Source of the DNA: Geodermatophilus ruber
GTDB lineage: Bacteria; Actinomycetota; Actinomycetes; Mycobacteriales; Geodermatophilaceae
Assembly (NCBI RefSeq): GCF_900114385.1
Contig: NZ_FOSW01000008.1
Coordinates: forward strand, 1 to 64,000
DNA: 64,000 bases
Direction of reading: 5' to 3'
Shown here: piece by piece, positions 27,720 through 36,081 of the stretch
Layout of the letters: every line of letters begins with the position of its first letter
Position numbering within the stretch: the stretch's first letter is position 1
Notes under the pieces: generated by a model
What the model saw: the letters and a program-made list of their open reading frames with translations, nothing else
What the model was told of the DNA's origin: nothing
The model's database searches: none
Position numbers and translations under genes: made by a program

Positions 27720-28522
27720 GCAGCCTCGCCGCGACGCTGTCCGACAGCGCCGTCATCACCAAGCGCAACCTGATCAAGGTCAAGCGCGTCCCCGACCTGA
27801 TCGTGTTCGCGACGCTGTCGCCGATCATGTTCGTGCTGCTGTTCCGCTATGTGTTCGGCGGTTCCATCCAGGTCCCCGGTGACATCAGCTATGCCGAGTT
27901 CCTGCTGCCGGGCATCTTCGCGCAGACGGTGGTCTTCGGATCGACGGTCACCGGTGCGAGCATCGCCGAGGACCTGCAGAAGGGGCTGATCGACCGGTTC
28001 CGGTCGCTGCCCATGTCGCGGTCGGCGGTGCTCATCGGGCGCACGATCGCCGATGCCGGGCTGAACATCATCTCGATCGCGGTCATGGCGCTCACCGGGC
28101 TGGCCGTGGGATGGCGCATCCACACCTCGGTCGGCGAGGCGGTCGGCGGCTTCCTGATCCTGCTGCTGTTCGCGTTCGCGATCTCCTGGCTGATGGCGCT
28201 GGTCGGGTTGCTGGTGCGTACGCCGGAGGTGGTCAACAACGCCAGCTTCATCGTGATCTTCCCGCTGACGTTCGTCGCGAACACCTTCGTGCCGCTCGAG
28301 ACGTTCCCGTCGGTGCTGCGGACCTTCGCCGAGTGGAACCCCGTGTCGTCGGTCGTGCAGTCGGCCCGCGAGCTGTTCGGCAACACCGTCCCGGGCGCTC
28401 CGACCTCGGACGCCTGGTCACTGCAGCACCCGGTGCTCTACACGCTGCTGTGGGTGGTGATCATCCTGGCCGTCTTCGTCCCGCTGTCGGTCCGTGCCTA
28501 CCGGGGCACGGCCAGCCGCTGA
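27716..28522 (+). CDS. ABC exporter permease, DrrB family
   Basis: 268 residues from ATG 27716, with GGAGG just upstream, overlapping the ATPase stop. It is an ABC-2 type permease: an N-terminal cytoplasmic part (VITKRNLIKVKRVPDLIVFATLSPIMFVLLFRYVFGGSI), six hydrophobic spans, and the conserved ABC2 loop DLQKGLIDRFRSLPMSRSAVLIGRTIADA. PLTFVANTFVPLETFPSVLRTFAEWNPVSSVVQSARELF is the typical DrrB C-terminal signature. It pairs with the DrrA ATPase to form the exporter. A 14-bp hairpin right after the stop should end the operon. Confidence 0.93.
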   Translation: MSSLAATLSDSAVITKRNLIKVKRVPDLIVFATLSPIMFVLLFRYVFGGSIQVPGDISYAEFLLPGIFAQTVVFGSTVTGASIAEDLQKGLIDRFRSLPMSRSAVLIGRTIADAGLNIISIAVMALTGLAVGWRIHTSVGEAVGGFLILLLFAFAISWLMALVGLLVRTPEVVNNASFIVIFPLTFVANTFVPLETFPSVLRTFAEWNPVSSVVQSARELFGNTVPGAPTSDAWSLQHPVLYTLLWVVIILAVFVPLSVRAYRGTASR

Positions 28523-28530
28523 GCAGCTGG

Positions 28531-28562
28531 TGGCCGGGCGGTCCGGCAGGACCGCCCGGCCA
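28531..28562 (+). terminator. 14-bp perfect hairpin after the DrrAB operon
   Basis: TGGCCGGGCGGTCC and its exact complement close a GGCA loop eight bases after the permease stop. No T-run. It ends 16 bases before the GTG start of the next gene. Confidence 0.65.
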
Positions 28563-28578
28563 GGACCAGGATGGGCTG

Positions 28579-30684
28579 GTGAGCGCCGTCGAGACCACCC
28601 CCGTGTCCCCGGACAACCCGCTGCTGGAGCCGTCGGCCCTGCCGTACGGCCTGCCCCCGTTCGCGGCCATCACCCTGGAGCACTGCCGCGAGGCGATGCT
28701 GGCCGGCATGGCCGAGCAGCGGGCCGAGGTCGCCGCCGTCGTGGGCTCGGCGGAGCCGCCGACGTTCGAGAACACCGTGGTCGCCCTGGAACGGTCGGGG
28801 CGGCTGCTGCGGCGGGCCGGAGCGGTCTTCCACAACCTGGCCTCGTCGACGTCGTCGGCCCGGTTGCGGGAGATCGAGCGGGAGCTGGCGCCCCTGGAGG
28901 CGGCGCACTCGGATGCGCTGCGGCTGGACCCGGCGCTGTTCGCCCGCATCCAGGCCGTCCACGCCACCCGGCACGAGGCCGGGCTGGACGCCGAGGCGCT
29001 GCGGCTGGTGGAGCGCTACCACCTCGACTTCGTCCTCTCCGGCGCCGGGCTCGACGACGCCGGCCGGGCCCGCCTGTCCGAGCTCAACCAGGAGCTCTCC
29101 GAGCTCTCGACCACCTTCGGGCAGAACCTGCAGGTGGCGACCGAGGCCGCAGCGGTGCAGGTGACCGACGCCGCCGAGCTCGACGGGCTCAGCGACGAGG
29201 AGGTCGCCGCCGCGGCCCGCGCCGCCGCCGACCGGGGGGTGGAGGGCTACCTGCTCCCCCTGTCGCTGCCGACCGGGCAGCCGGCGCTGGCCAAGCTGCG
29301 CAACCGCGACCTGCGCCGCCGGGTGTTCGAGGCCTCGGTGGCCCGCGCGTCCGACGGCGCGTACGACAACCGGCCGGTGGCGCTGCGGATCGCCCGGCTG
29401 CGGGCCGAGCGGGCGCGGTTGCTCGGCTTCGCCACCCACGCCGACCTCGTGCTGGCCGATCAGACGGCGGGCAGCACCGAGGCGGTCGACGCGATGCTCG
29501 CCTCGATGGTCGGGCCGTCGCGGGACAACGCACGGGCCGAGGCCGCCGCGCTGAGCGAGGCCGCGGCCCGCGACGGCGTCGCCGAGCTCGCCGCCTGGGA
29601 CTGGGCCTTCTACAGCGAGCGGGTGCGCGCCGAGCGCTACGCCATCGACACCGCCGCGCTGCGCCCCTGGTTCGAACTCGACCGGGTGCTGGTCGACGGC
29701 GTCTTCCGCGCCGCCGAGCTGCTCTACGGCTACCGGTTCACCCCGCGGCCGGAGCTGGCCGGCTACCACCCCGACGTCCGGGTCTGGGAGGTCACCGACG
29801 CCGACGGGCACGCCGTCGGCCTGTACCTCGGCGACTACTTCGCCCGTGAGGGCAAGCGCGGCGGGGCGTGGATGAGCTCGTTCGTGACGCAGTCGAGGCT
29901 GCTGGGCACCCGGCCGGTGGTCGTCAACAACCTCAACATCACGCGCGCCGCCGACGGGCAGCCGACGCTGCTGACCCTCGACGAGGTGAACACCCTCTTC
30001 CACGAGTTCGGCCACACGCTGCACGGGCTCAGCTCCGCCGTCACCTACCCGCGGTTCGCCGGCACCAGCGTGCCGCGGGACTTCGTGGAGTTCCCCAGCC
30101 AGGTCAACGAGATGTGGGCGCTGTGGCCCGAGGTGCTCGCCCACTACGCCCGGCACGTCGACACCGACGAGCCGCTGCCGGCGTCCGTCGTCGAGGCGAT
30201 CGACGCGGCCCGGCTCTGGGGGGAGGGCTTCTCGACCCTGGAGTACCTGGCGGCCACGCTGCTCGACCAGGCCTGGCACCGGATCACGCCGGAGACCGAG
30301 ATCGGTGACCCGGTCGAGTTCGAGCGGGCCGCGCTCGTGGCCGCCGGGGTCGCCGACGACCTCGTCCCGCCGCGCTACCGGACGACGTACTTCCAGCACG
30401 TCTTCGCGGGCGGCTACGCGGCCGGGTACTACTCCTACATCTGGTCGGAGGTGCTCGACGCCGACACCGTGGAGTGGTTCCGGGAGAACGGCGGCCTGCG
30501 CCGCGAGAACGGGGAGGTCTTCCGGTCGCGGCTGCTGGCGGTGGGCGGTTCGGTCGACCCGCTGGAGGCGTTCCGCGCCGTCCGCGGCCGCGATGCCGAC
30601 CCGACCCCGCTGCTGCGCCGCCGCGGGCTCCTCGCTCCGCACCCCGCCGGCATGGACCGCGGCGAGGGCAAGGACCCGAGCTGA
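28579..30684 (+). CDS. M3-family metallopeptidase (peptidyl-dipeptidase Dcp / oligopeptidase)
   Basis: 701 residues from GTG 28579; CAGGAT six bases upstream, no SD, probably leaderless. The zinc site is HEFGHTLHG at about 475-483, with the third ligand Glu expected in EFPSQVNEMWALWPEVL, about 25 residues on. MSSFVTQSR and the C-terminal YFQHVFAGGYAAGYYSYIWSEVLDADTVEWF block are standard for Dcp/OpdA proteins, with Tyr residues that position the substrate. A cytosolic enzyme that cuts C-terminal dipeptides or short oligopeptides. Length and frame intact. The RNHCP gene converges 13 bp downstream. Confidence 0.94.
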   Translation: MSAVETTPVSPDNPLLEPSALPYGLPPFAAITLEHCREAMLAGMAEQRAEVAAVVGSAEPPTFENTVVALERSGRLLRRAGAVFHNLASSTSSARLREIERELAPLEAAHSDALRLDPALFARIQAVHATRHEAGLDAEALRLVERYHLDFVLSGAGLDDAGRARLSELNQELSELSTTFGQNLQVATEAAAVQVTDAAELDGLSDEEVAAAARAAADRGVEGYLLPLSLPTGQPALAKLRNRDLRRRVFEASVARASDGAYDNRPVALRIARLRAERARLLGFATHADLVLADQTAGSTEAVDAMLASMVGPSRDNARAEAAALSEAAARDGVAELAAWDWAFYSERVRAERYAIDTAALRPWFELDRVLVDGVFRAAELLYGYRFTPRPELAGYHPDVRVWEVTDADGHAVGLYLGDYFAREGKRGGAWMSSFVTQSRLLGTRPVVVNNLNITRAADGQPTLLTLDEVNTLFHEFGHTLHGLSSAVTYPRFAGTSVPRDFVEFPSQVNEMWALWPEVLAHYARHVDTDEPLPASVVEAIDAARLWGEGFSTLEYLAATLLDQAWHRITPETEIGDPVEFERAALVAAGVADDLVPPRYRTTYFQHVFAGGYAAGYYSYIWSEVLDADTVEWFRENGGLRRENGEVFRSRLLAVGGSVDPLEAFRAVRGRDADPTPLLRRRGLLAPHPAGMDRGEGKDPS

Positions 30685-30697
30685 GCCGGCCCCGCTG

Positions 30698-31030
30698 TCA
30701 GAGCCAGGGCAGGCCGAGGACGACGTCCAGGTCGTCGGGGGCGTCGCCCTCGCGGACCAGCCGGTTGGGCTGGCGGTGGCCGCACGCCGTGCAGCGGTGG
30801 ACCACCTGCCAGCCCTTGCCGGACTTCTCCACGAGGCCGATCGGCTCCATCGGCGCCCGGCACTCGCTGGCGCGGTCGCCGGGCAGCTCGTCGACGTGCA
30901 GCGACCACAGGCAGACGGGGCAGTGGTTGCGGTAGTGCCCGTCGGTGTTGGCCGGCACCGCCACCCGGCAGTGCACGCACTCGAAACCGGTGTTCTCCGC
31001 CCGCCGCGAGCGGACGCCGCCGCCGCGCAC
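30698..31030 (-). CDS. RNHCP domain protein
   Basis: 110 residues. It contains the family name motif: FECVHCRVAV, then HYRNHCPVCLWSLHVDELPGDRASECRAPMEPIGLVEK, and HRCTACGHRQPNRLVREGD. Six Cys in CxxC pairs (CVHC, CPVC, CTAC) plus HC suggest zinc binding and a small nucleic-acid or RNA-binding role; function is not known. It begins eight bases after the greA stop in the same orientation, so it is probably the second cistron of a greA operon. Confidence 0.87.
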   Translation of the reverse strand: MRGGGVRSRRAENTGFECVHCRVAVPANTDGHYRNHCPVCLWSLHVDELPGDRASECRAPMEPIGLVEKSGKGWQVVHRCTACGHRQPNRLVREGDAPDDLDVVLGLPWL

Positions 31031-31038
31031 GTCCGCCG

Positions 31039-31542
31039 TCAGGGGACGAAGGGCTCGACCGCGACGACCTCGACGGTCATGTCGCGGCCGTTGGGCGCCT
31101 GGTAGGTGACCGTCGTGCCCGGCGCGGCGCCCATGATCGCCGACCCGAGGGCCGACTCGGGGGAGTAGACCTGCAGGCCGGTGGTGCCGGCGATCTCCCG
31201 GGAGCCGAGGAGGAACTTCTCGGTCTCCTCGTCCCCCTGGAACCGGATCGTGATCACGGTGCCGGTGGCCGCGTGCGTCGCCGTCGTCGGGGCGTCGCCG
31301 ACCCGCGCCTTGCGCAGCAGGTCCTCCAGCTGCCGGATGCGGGCCTCCTGCTTGCCCTGCTCGTCCTTGGCCGCGTGGTAGCCGCCGTTCTCGCGGAGGT
31401 CGCCCTCCTCGCGGCGGGCGTTGATCTCGGCGGCCATGGCTGGGCGGCCCGCCACCAGCTGGTCGAGCTCGGCCTTCAGCCGGTCGTGGGCCTCCTGGGT
31501 CAGCCAGACGCCCTGTTCCTGCTCGTCAGTGGGGGTGGACAC
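31039..31542 (-). CDS. greA: Transcription elongation factor GreA
   Basis: 167 residues. GreA enters the RNA polymerase secondary channel and stimulates cleavage of backtracked transcripts. The N-terminal coiled coil (WLTQEAHDRLKAELDQLVAGRPAMAAEINARREEGDLRENGGYHAAKDEQGKQEARIRQLEDLLRKARV) includes the tip motif DLRENGGYHAAKDEQG with the acidic residues that place Mg2+. The C-terminal FKBP-like domain shows GTVITIRFQGDEETEKFLLGSREI and SPESALGSAIMGAAPGTTVTYQAPNG. Starts at GTG 31542 with AGGAG nearby. The leader carries a stable hairpin plus T-run (31556-31593), a possible attenuator. Confidence 0.96.
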   Translation of the reverse strand: MSTPTDEQEQGVWLTQEAHDRLKAELDQLVAGRPAMAAEINARREEGDLRENGGYHAAKDEQGKQEARIRQLEDLLRKARVGDAPTTATHAATGTVITIRFQGDEETEKFLLGSREIAGTTGLQVYSPESALGSAIMGAAPGTTVTYQAPNGRDMTVEVVAVEPFVP

Positions 31543-31555
31543 GGCATTGCTCCTG

Positions 31556-31593
31556 AAAAAGTAGGTGGCCGCCCCCCGTCCTGGGGAACGGCC
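31556..31593 (-). promoter_or_regulatory. Hairpin and T-run in the greA leader (candidate attenuator)
   Basis: On the minus strand an 11-bp stem (GGCCGTTCCCC with GGGGGGCGGCC, two G-T pairs, AGGAC loop; 31567-31593) is followed six bases later by five T residues (31556-31560), then the SD and start of greA. Confidence 0.5.
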
Positions 31594-31758
31594 GCTGTCT
31601 ATCCGGTCAAGTTAACACCGCCGGAGGCCGTCGTGCCCGCACGTTTCCGGGCGCGGGATGCGGAACGCTAGCGGATCGGAGCGTGACGCGCGCCACCTTC
31701 ACCCCTCCGGGTTCCCGCGGCGCGGCGAGCCGGGGCTCCGCCGAGGGACAATGGCCGG

Positions 31759-32646
31759 GTGACCGAAGCAGACCCGTTGCGCCTGCTCGCCGTGCACGCC
31801 CATCCCGACGACGAGTCGAGCAAGGGCGCCGCGACGATGGCCAGGTACGTCGCGGAAGGCGTCCGCGTGATGGTGGCGACCTGCACGGGAGGTGAGCGGG
31901 GCTCGGTGCTCAACCCGGCGCTGGACCGACCCGACGTCTGGGAACGCCTCCCGCAGATCCGGGTCGAGGAGATGGCCCGGGCGCGCGAGATCCTCGGGGT
32001 CGAGCAGGAGTTCCTCGGCTTCGTCGACTCCGGCCTGCCCGAGGGCGACCCGCTGCCGCCGCTGCCCGAGGGCTGCTTCGCGCTCGTGCCGACCGAGGAG
32101 GCCGCGGCCCCGCTGGTGGAGCTCATCCGCCGGTTCAAGCCGCACGTCATCACGACCTACGACGAGCGCGGGGGCTATCCGCACCCCGACCACATCAAGA
32201 CCCACGAGATCTCGGTGCACGCGTTCGAGGCCGCCGGTGATCCCGACCGCTACCCGGAGCTGGGCGAGCCCTGGCAGCCGAGCAAGCTCTACTACCACAT
32301 GAGCTTCACGCTGCCCCGGACGCGGGCGCTGCACGAGGCGATCCTGGCCTCCGGCGCGGAGTCCCCGTACACCGAGTGGCTGGAGAACTGGGACCCGGAC
32401 CGGGACATGTCCCACCGGGTCACCACGAGAGTGCACTGCGCCGAGTACTTCGCCGTCCGCGATGCCGCGCTCATCGCCCACGCGACGCAGATCGACCCCG
32501 ACGGGCGCTGGTTCGCCTGCCCGCTGGAGGTGCAGCAGCAGGTGTGGCCGACCGAGGACTACGAACTGGCCCGGTCGGTCGTCGACTCCCCGGTGCCGGA
32601 GGACGACCTGTTCGCCGGCGTGCGCAGTGAGGTGACCGTCCGATGA
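31759..32646 (+). CDS. mca: Mycothiol S-conjugate amidase Mca
   Basis: 295 residues from GTG 31759 (GACAAT six bases upstream, no SD). Mca cleaves mycothiol S-conjugates to release mercapturic acids for export, detoxifying drugs and electrophiles. Zinc-binding AHPDDESSKGAATM (His15, Asp18 ligands) and YPHPDHIKTHEIS (His142, catalytic neighbourhood) are intact. The long form with LYYHMSFTLPRTRALHEAILASGAESPYTEWLENWD and AHATQIDPDGRWFACPLEVQQQVWPTEDYELARS separates Mca from the deacetylase MshB. Mycothiol limits the host to actinobacteria. Divergent from greA across 216 bp. Its stop overlaps the next start by ATGA. Confidence 0.93.
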   Translation: MTEADPLRLLAVHAHPDDESSKGAATMARYVAEGVRVMVATCTGGERGSVLNPALDRPDVWERLPQIRVEEMARAREILGVEQEFLGFVDSGLPEGDPLPPLPEGCFALVPTEEAAAPLVELIRRFKPHVITTYDERGGYPHPDHIKTHEISVHAFEAAGDPDRYPELGEPWQPSKLYYHMSFTLPRTRALHEAILASGAESPYTEWLENWDPDRDMSHRVTTRVHCAEYFAVRDAALIAHATQIDPDGRWFACPLEVQQQVWPTEDYELARSVVDSPVPEDDLFAGVRSEVTVR

Positions 32647-32990
32647 CCACCGCTGTCGCCGGCGTGCTGGCAGCCACCAACGAGCAGCTCCCCGAGGACG
32701 TGGGCAAGGCCGGACCGCTCGGTCTGCTGCTCATCGTGCTGCTGCTGATCGCCACGGCCCTGCTGGTGAAGTCCATGTCGCGGCACCTCAAGCGGCTGCC
32801 GCGCAGCTTCGACCCGGAGGACGACGACCCCCGGGTCGTCGTCCCCGATTCCCCCGCGGACCTGGTCGAGCGGCGGCCGGAACCGGGCCAGGAGCTGCTC
32901 GACACGCTCCGCCGGGCCCCGCGGGCGATCGAGCCCCCACGGAACCGCGACGGTGACGGCAGGCCGGACGCCCCCGCTTCCGGGAGCTGA
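32643..32990 (+). CDS. Small single-pass membrane protein downstream of mca
   Basis: 115 residues, start overlapping the mca stop (ATGA), so probably translationally coupled. A short N-terminus is followed by one hydrophobic helix (LGLLLIVLLLIATALLVKSM, about residues 27-46) and then a cytoplasmic, highly charged Pro/Arg/Asp-rich tail (HLKRLPRSFDPEDDDPRVVVPDSP). A protein of this kind next to mca is a common actinobacterial arrangement from memory. Function unknown; it may tether Mca or an exporter of mercapturates to the membrane, which is inference only. Confidence 0.8.
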   Translation: MTTAVAGVLAATNEQLPEDVGKAGPLGLLLIVLLLIATALLVKSMSRHLKRLPRSFDPEDDDPRVVVPDSPADLVERRPEPGQELLDTLRRAPRAIEPPRNRDGDGRPDAPASGS

Positions 32991-33014
32991 CCGGCCGGCC
33001 GTCGCCGGCTGTGC

Positions 33015-33563
33015 CTACCAGCGGTGCGCGACGTCGAGCACGAGTCGCGCGCCCGGGCCCTCGCCGAGGACGAACGCCCGGAACGGCAGCCGCGCCCGGA
33101 CGCCCACTCCGAGAACGGTCTCGCCCTCGAAGGAGCCACCCCAGGCCACCTGGCGCAGGGTCGGGAACCCGGACACGGTGACGATCTCGCGGGACGGCCG
33201 GGGGAACGTCTGCCCGTGCGCCCAGACGTCGACGGCGAGGTACGCGCCGCCGCGCAGCGGGATCGCCCGCTCGCCGGAGACGTCCCGGACCGACGAGGCG
33301 TAGCGCACCGACCAGGAGTCGAAGGCCGAGACGTTCCCGAGGTCGAGCACCAGGCGGTCGAAGCAGGCGTGCCGCCCGGCCCGCACGCCGGTCAGCGTGG
33401 CCGGGGTGAGCGGCTCCCCGCCGCCGGACCGGGCGACCGATCCCCAGGGGGTGCTGCACGAGGAGCTCGGAGCCGCCCATGCGGGGGCGCCCACCCCCAG
33501 GGCGGCCACCCCCAGGACGGCTGCGGTCATGAGGACGAGGAGTCGGGACAGGATCCGGTTCAT
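33015..33563 (-). CDS. Exported AMIN-like domain protein
   Basis: 182 residues from ATG 33563 with GGAGG before it. The N-terminus is a classical secretion signal (NRILSRLLVLMTAAVLGVAALGVGAPAWAAP, cleavage likely after AWA). The mature part carries a Cys pair (SSSCSTPWGS and GRHACFDRLVLDLG) that may form a disulfide. CFDRLVLDLGN, AYLAVDVWAH and GARLVLDVAHRW are the beta-strand signatures of AMIN-like domains found in actinobacterial cell-envelope proteins. No catalytic residues. It probably interacts with peptidoglycan or a cell-wall partner, which is inference. Monocistronic, opposite to mca. Confidence 0.8.
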   Translation of the reverse strand: MNRILSRLLVLMTAAVLGVAALGVGAPAWAAPSSSCSTPWGSVARSGGGEPLTPATLTGVRAGRHACFDRLVLDLGNVSAFDSWSVRYASSVRDVSGERAIPLRGGAYLAVDVWAHGQTFPRPSREIVTVSGFPTLRQVAWGGSFEGETVLGVGVRARLPFRAFVLGEGPGARLVLDVAHRW

Positions 33564-33785
33564 GGCGGACCTCCTTGGTGAGCGGTGTCCGGCAGGATCC
33601 GCCGACACGCTGGGCCGGAACCAGGGGCGTCGACATACGGAACCGACGAAAGATCCACCCCCCGGCGGCAAGAGCTGACGACGCCCTCGGCGCGTCTCCA
33701 TGAATTCAACGGCAGGCCGTGCTATGCGTGACCCCTTCGGGGGATGCTCCGCCGGAGTCGGCCCGTGACGGTGCAGGATCGCTGC

Positions 33786-34331
33786 GTGAGCTCGCAGCAA
33801 CGAGTCAGTACTCAGCGACCCGGGGACCCCGAGGCGCGCGTGCCGCCGCCCGGATTCGGGCGGGTCGGCACGCGAGTGCTGGAGGTCGCCGAGAACGTCA
33901 TCTACGCCGGCATCGCGCTGCTGCTGGTCGTCGCGGCGGTCGTCCTGCTGGTCGTCGCCGGGCGGACGCTGTGGTCGGCCCTCGGCGACCTCTCCCAGGC
34001 GCCGATGCTCGAGCTGCTCGACGTCCTGCTGCTCGTCTTCATCGTCGTCGAACTGCTCTTCGCGGTCCGGACGACGGTGGAGAAGCGGGAGCTGGTCGCC
34101 GAGCCGTTCCTGATCATCGGGATCATCGCGTCGATCAAGGAGATCGTCGTCCTCTCGGTCGAGGCCGCCGGCGTGGTCGGCGGCGGGGCGGAGTTCACCG
34201 ACCGCATCGTGGAGATCGCCGTCCTCGGGGGTCTGGTCCTCCTGCTGGGGCTGACCTCCTGGCTGCTGCGACGCAAGGAGCGGGAGCCCGACGAGGGGGA
34301 GGGCGCCCCCGCCCGGACGCCCGCGCCGTGA
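33786..34331 (+). CDS. PsiE-like membrane protein
   Basis: 181 residues from GTG 33786, chosen because CAGGAT lies six bases upstream, the same pattern as for the M3 peptidase gene; an in-frame ATG at 33744 would add 14 residues. Four hydrophobic helices (VIYAGIALLLVVAAVVLLVVAG; LELLDVLLLVFIVVELLFAV; PFLIIGIIASIKEIVVLSVEAAG; IVEIAVLGGLVLLLGLTSWLL), with RTTVEKRELVAEPFLIIGIIASIKEIVVLS, match the phosphate-starvation-inducible PsiE family. A basic/acidic tail ends it. Function unknown in this group. It neighbours a copper-storage-like gene and the fluoride genes. Confidence 0.82.
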   Translation: MSSQQRVSTQRPGDPEARVPPPGFGRVGTRVLEVAENVIYAGIALLLVVAAVVLLVVAGRTLWSALGDLSQAPMLELLDVLLLVFIVVELLFAVRTTVEKRELVAEPFLIIGIIASIKEIVVLSVEAAGVVGGGAEFTDRIVEIAVLGGLVLLLGLTSWLLRRKEREPDEGEGAPARTPAP

Positions 34332-34382
34332 CGCCCCGGGGACGGGAGTGATCGCGCAGGGAGTCCTGGGTACGAGGAGGAC

Positions 34383-34790
34383 ATGACCCTCGTCGACCGG
34401 ATGCTCGACACGTACCCGAAGGACCTCGGCGGGGTGGACCGGGAGCGGCTGCGCACCTGCATCGAGGCGTGCGTCGCCTGTGCCCAGGCCTGCACCGCGT
34501 GCGCCGACGCCTGCCTGGGCGAGGACGCCGTCGCCGACCTGCGGACGTGCATCCGCACCTGCGCGGACTGCGCCGACGTCTGCGACGCCACCGGGCGGGT
34601 GGTGTCCCGGCACACCGGCTACGACGCCAACCTCACCCGCGCGGTGCTCGCGGCCTGCGCCACCGCCTGCAGGGCCTGCGCCGACGAGTGCGAGCGCCAC
34701 GCGTCGATGCACGAGCACTGCCGGGTGTGCGCCGAGGCCTGCCGCCGCTGCGAGCAGGCCTGCCGCGACCTCCTCGCCGGACCCGGGTGA
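34383..34790 (+). CDS. Cys-rich four-helix bundle copper-storage-like protein (DUF326/Csp)
   Basis: 135 residues, ATG 34383 after GAGGAG. It contains about 21 Cys, spaced CxxxC along helices: CIEACVACAQACTACADACLG, CIRTCADCADVCDATG, CATACRACADECERH and CRVCAEACRRCEQACRD. This is the DUF326/Csp pattern, in which Cys lining the core of a four-helix bundle bind many Cu(I) ions. There is no signal peptide, so it would be a cytosolic copper store, like Csp3. No copper exporter or CsoR repressor is visible in the window. Between the PsiE-like gene and the fluoride cluster. Confidence 0.88.
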   Translation: MTLVDRMLDTYPKDLGGVDRERLRTCIEACVACAQACTACADACLGEDAVADLRTCIRTCADCADVCDATGRVVSRHTGYDANLTRAVLAACATACRACADECERHASMHEHCRVCAEACRRCEQACRDLLAGPG

Positions 34791-35228
34791 CGCGAGCCGA
34801 GGGGTGCAGCAGGCGTCGCGCCGCTGATGCTCCGTCCTGTGCCTGGGAAGCCGTCACGGCCGCCGGGGACGCGATCCGTCGACGTCAACCGCCTTGACCG
34901 CGCTCGCCGAGAGGCGTCCAATGAGGACACGGTGATGGATCTCGCCGGGATCTTCGCGGCCTACCGTGGCGCGGGGATCCGAACCGCCCCACCGGGCTGA
35001 TGGACCCTACCGACTGGGTCCCCGGCGTCCGGGAGGTGGCGATGAGACTCCCCGAAGCAGAGGGTCGGCGGCGTCGCCCGCCGCGCGGGCAGCTGCACCC
35101 GACTTCTTCCGATCGGGCTCGGAGCGCGCTGCTGTCGGCATGTGGCGCCGCGCCAGCCGTGGTTCTCCGGCGGGCGGACTCGCCTGCGCCGGTAGCGGGC
35201 CGGGGGACCGGCTCCAGTGGGAAGGGCC
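34791..35228. other. 438-bp spacer with a short coupled ORF and no clear gene
   Basis: No recognisable protein. A 21-codon ORF (34935-35000, MDLAGIFAAYRGAG...) ends in TGATG, which overlaps the start of a second frame (MDPTDWVPGVREVAMRLPEAEG). The second frame's VREVAMRLPEAEG resembles the start of MmcQ/YjbR-like proteins but loses similarity after about 20 residues, so it may be a decayed fragment. The rest carries arginine-rich read-through frames only. Confidence 0.45.
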
Positions 35229-35693
35229 GTGATCGGCATGTGGCTGGACGGAGCCGCGCGACGGCTGACCATCTTCGTCGACGAGGGCGGCAAGGCCCCG
35301 CACTCGATGAAGCCGCTCTACACCGAGGTCGTGCACCGAGCCCACGAGGCCGGGCTGGCCGGCGCGAGCGTCTTCCACGGGATCGAGGGCTACGGCGCGT
35401 CGAGACACGTCCACCTGAACAGGGTCCTGTCCTGGTCAGCGGACCTGCCGGTGGCGATCGTGATCGTCGACGTCCCCGAGAAGATCGACGGCTTCCTCCC
35501 AGTGGTGAAGAGCCTGGTCACCGACGGGCTGGTCACCATCGACGACCTGCGGGCCATCCACCGTGCCCATCCGCGGGGGGCGTCCTCGCCGGAGGAGGAG
35601 CCCGACGCCGAACGGCACCGCGGGGTGCTGCACCGGCTGACCCACCTGGGCGCTCTGACCCACGCCGGTGGGCCGGCGGACCATGCCCCGTAG
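35229..35693 (+). CDS. DUF190 protein of the fluoride-export cluster
   Basis: 154 residues from GTG 35229; GTG 35217 or ATG 35238 are in-frame alternatives, with GGGAAGG upstream of 35229. DUF190 is a small PII-like fold, usually encoded next to crcB. Core blocks: RLTIFVDEGGKAPHSMKPLYTEVVHRAHEAGLAGASVFHGIEGYGASRHVHLNRVLSWSADLPVAIVIVDVPEKIDGFLPVVKSLVTDGLVTIDDLRAIHR, matching the family end to end. It has an extra 45-residue acidic/His tail (SSPEEEPDAERHRG...). It is paralogous to the minus-strand gene at 36078 and converges on the crcB operon, ending 22 bp from it. Probably regulatory or accessory in fluoride handling; exact role unknown. Confidence 0.85.
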   Translation: MIGMWLDGAARRLTIFVDEGGKAPHSMKPLYTEVVHRAHEAGLAGASVFHGIEGYGASRHVHLNRVLSWSADLPVAIVIVDVPEKIDGFLPVVKSLVTDGLVTIDDLRAIHRAHPRGASSPEEEPDAERHRGVLHRLTHLGALTHAGGPADHAP

Positions 35694-35715
35694 GCCGGCG
35701 GCTCACCGGCGGTGC

Positions 35716-36081
35716 TCAGGTGAGCCCGGTGCCCAGGGTCCAGCCCAGGCCGACGGCGCCGAACCCACCGAGCAGGCTCGCGATCACGTAGGCGGCCGCG
35801 TAGAACCAGGCCCGGTCCTCCAGCAGCCGCAGGATCTCGTAGCTGAACGTCGAGTAGGTCGTGAGCGCCCCGCAGAAGCCGATGTCGACCGCCGCGGCGA
35901 CCGCCGGCACCAGGTGGGCACCGAGCGCGGTGAACAGGCCGAGCACGAACGAGCCGACCAGGTTGACCGTCAGGGTGCCCCACGGGAAGACGCTGTCGTG
36001 CCAGCCCTGCACCGCCCGGTCGGTGAGGTAGCGGGCCGGGGCGCCGATCGCCGCGCCGAGCGCCACCCACAGCACCGTCAT
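35716..36081 (-). CDS. crcB: Fluoride channel protein CrcB/Fluc (subunit 2)
   Basis: 121 residues. Fluc proteins are dual-topology dimeric fluoride channels that export F-. Four hydrophobic helices with family motifs: [18 protein letters not shown] (start), [22 protein letters not shown] (N in TxxVN), [24 protein letters not shown] (Thr-Thr-Tyr-Ser/Thr-Phe Na+ and Phe-box region) and [21 protein letters not shown]. The length fits a single Fluc subunit. Its start overlaps the DUF190 stop by ATGA. With the second crcB upstream in the same operon it should form a heterodimeric channel, the usual arrangement when two crcB genes occur together. Confidence 0.94.
   Translation of the reverse strand: MTVLWVALGAAIGAPARYLTDRAVQGWHDSVFPWGTLTVNLVGSFVLGLFTALGAHLVPAVAAAVDIGFCGALTTYSTFSYEILRLLEDRAWFYAAAYVIASLLGGFGAVGLGWTLGTGLT

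Noticed and set aside
35037-35075. GGCGATG-like sequence upstream of the + strand DUF190, considered as a fluoride riboswitch
   Set aside because: The downstream arms and the conserved pairing elements do not follow; similarity is limited to seven bases.
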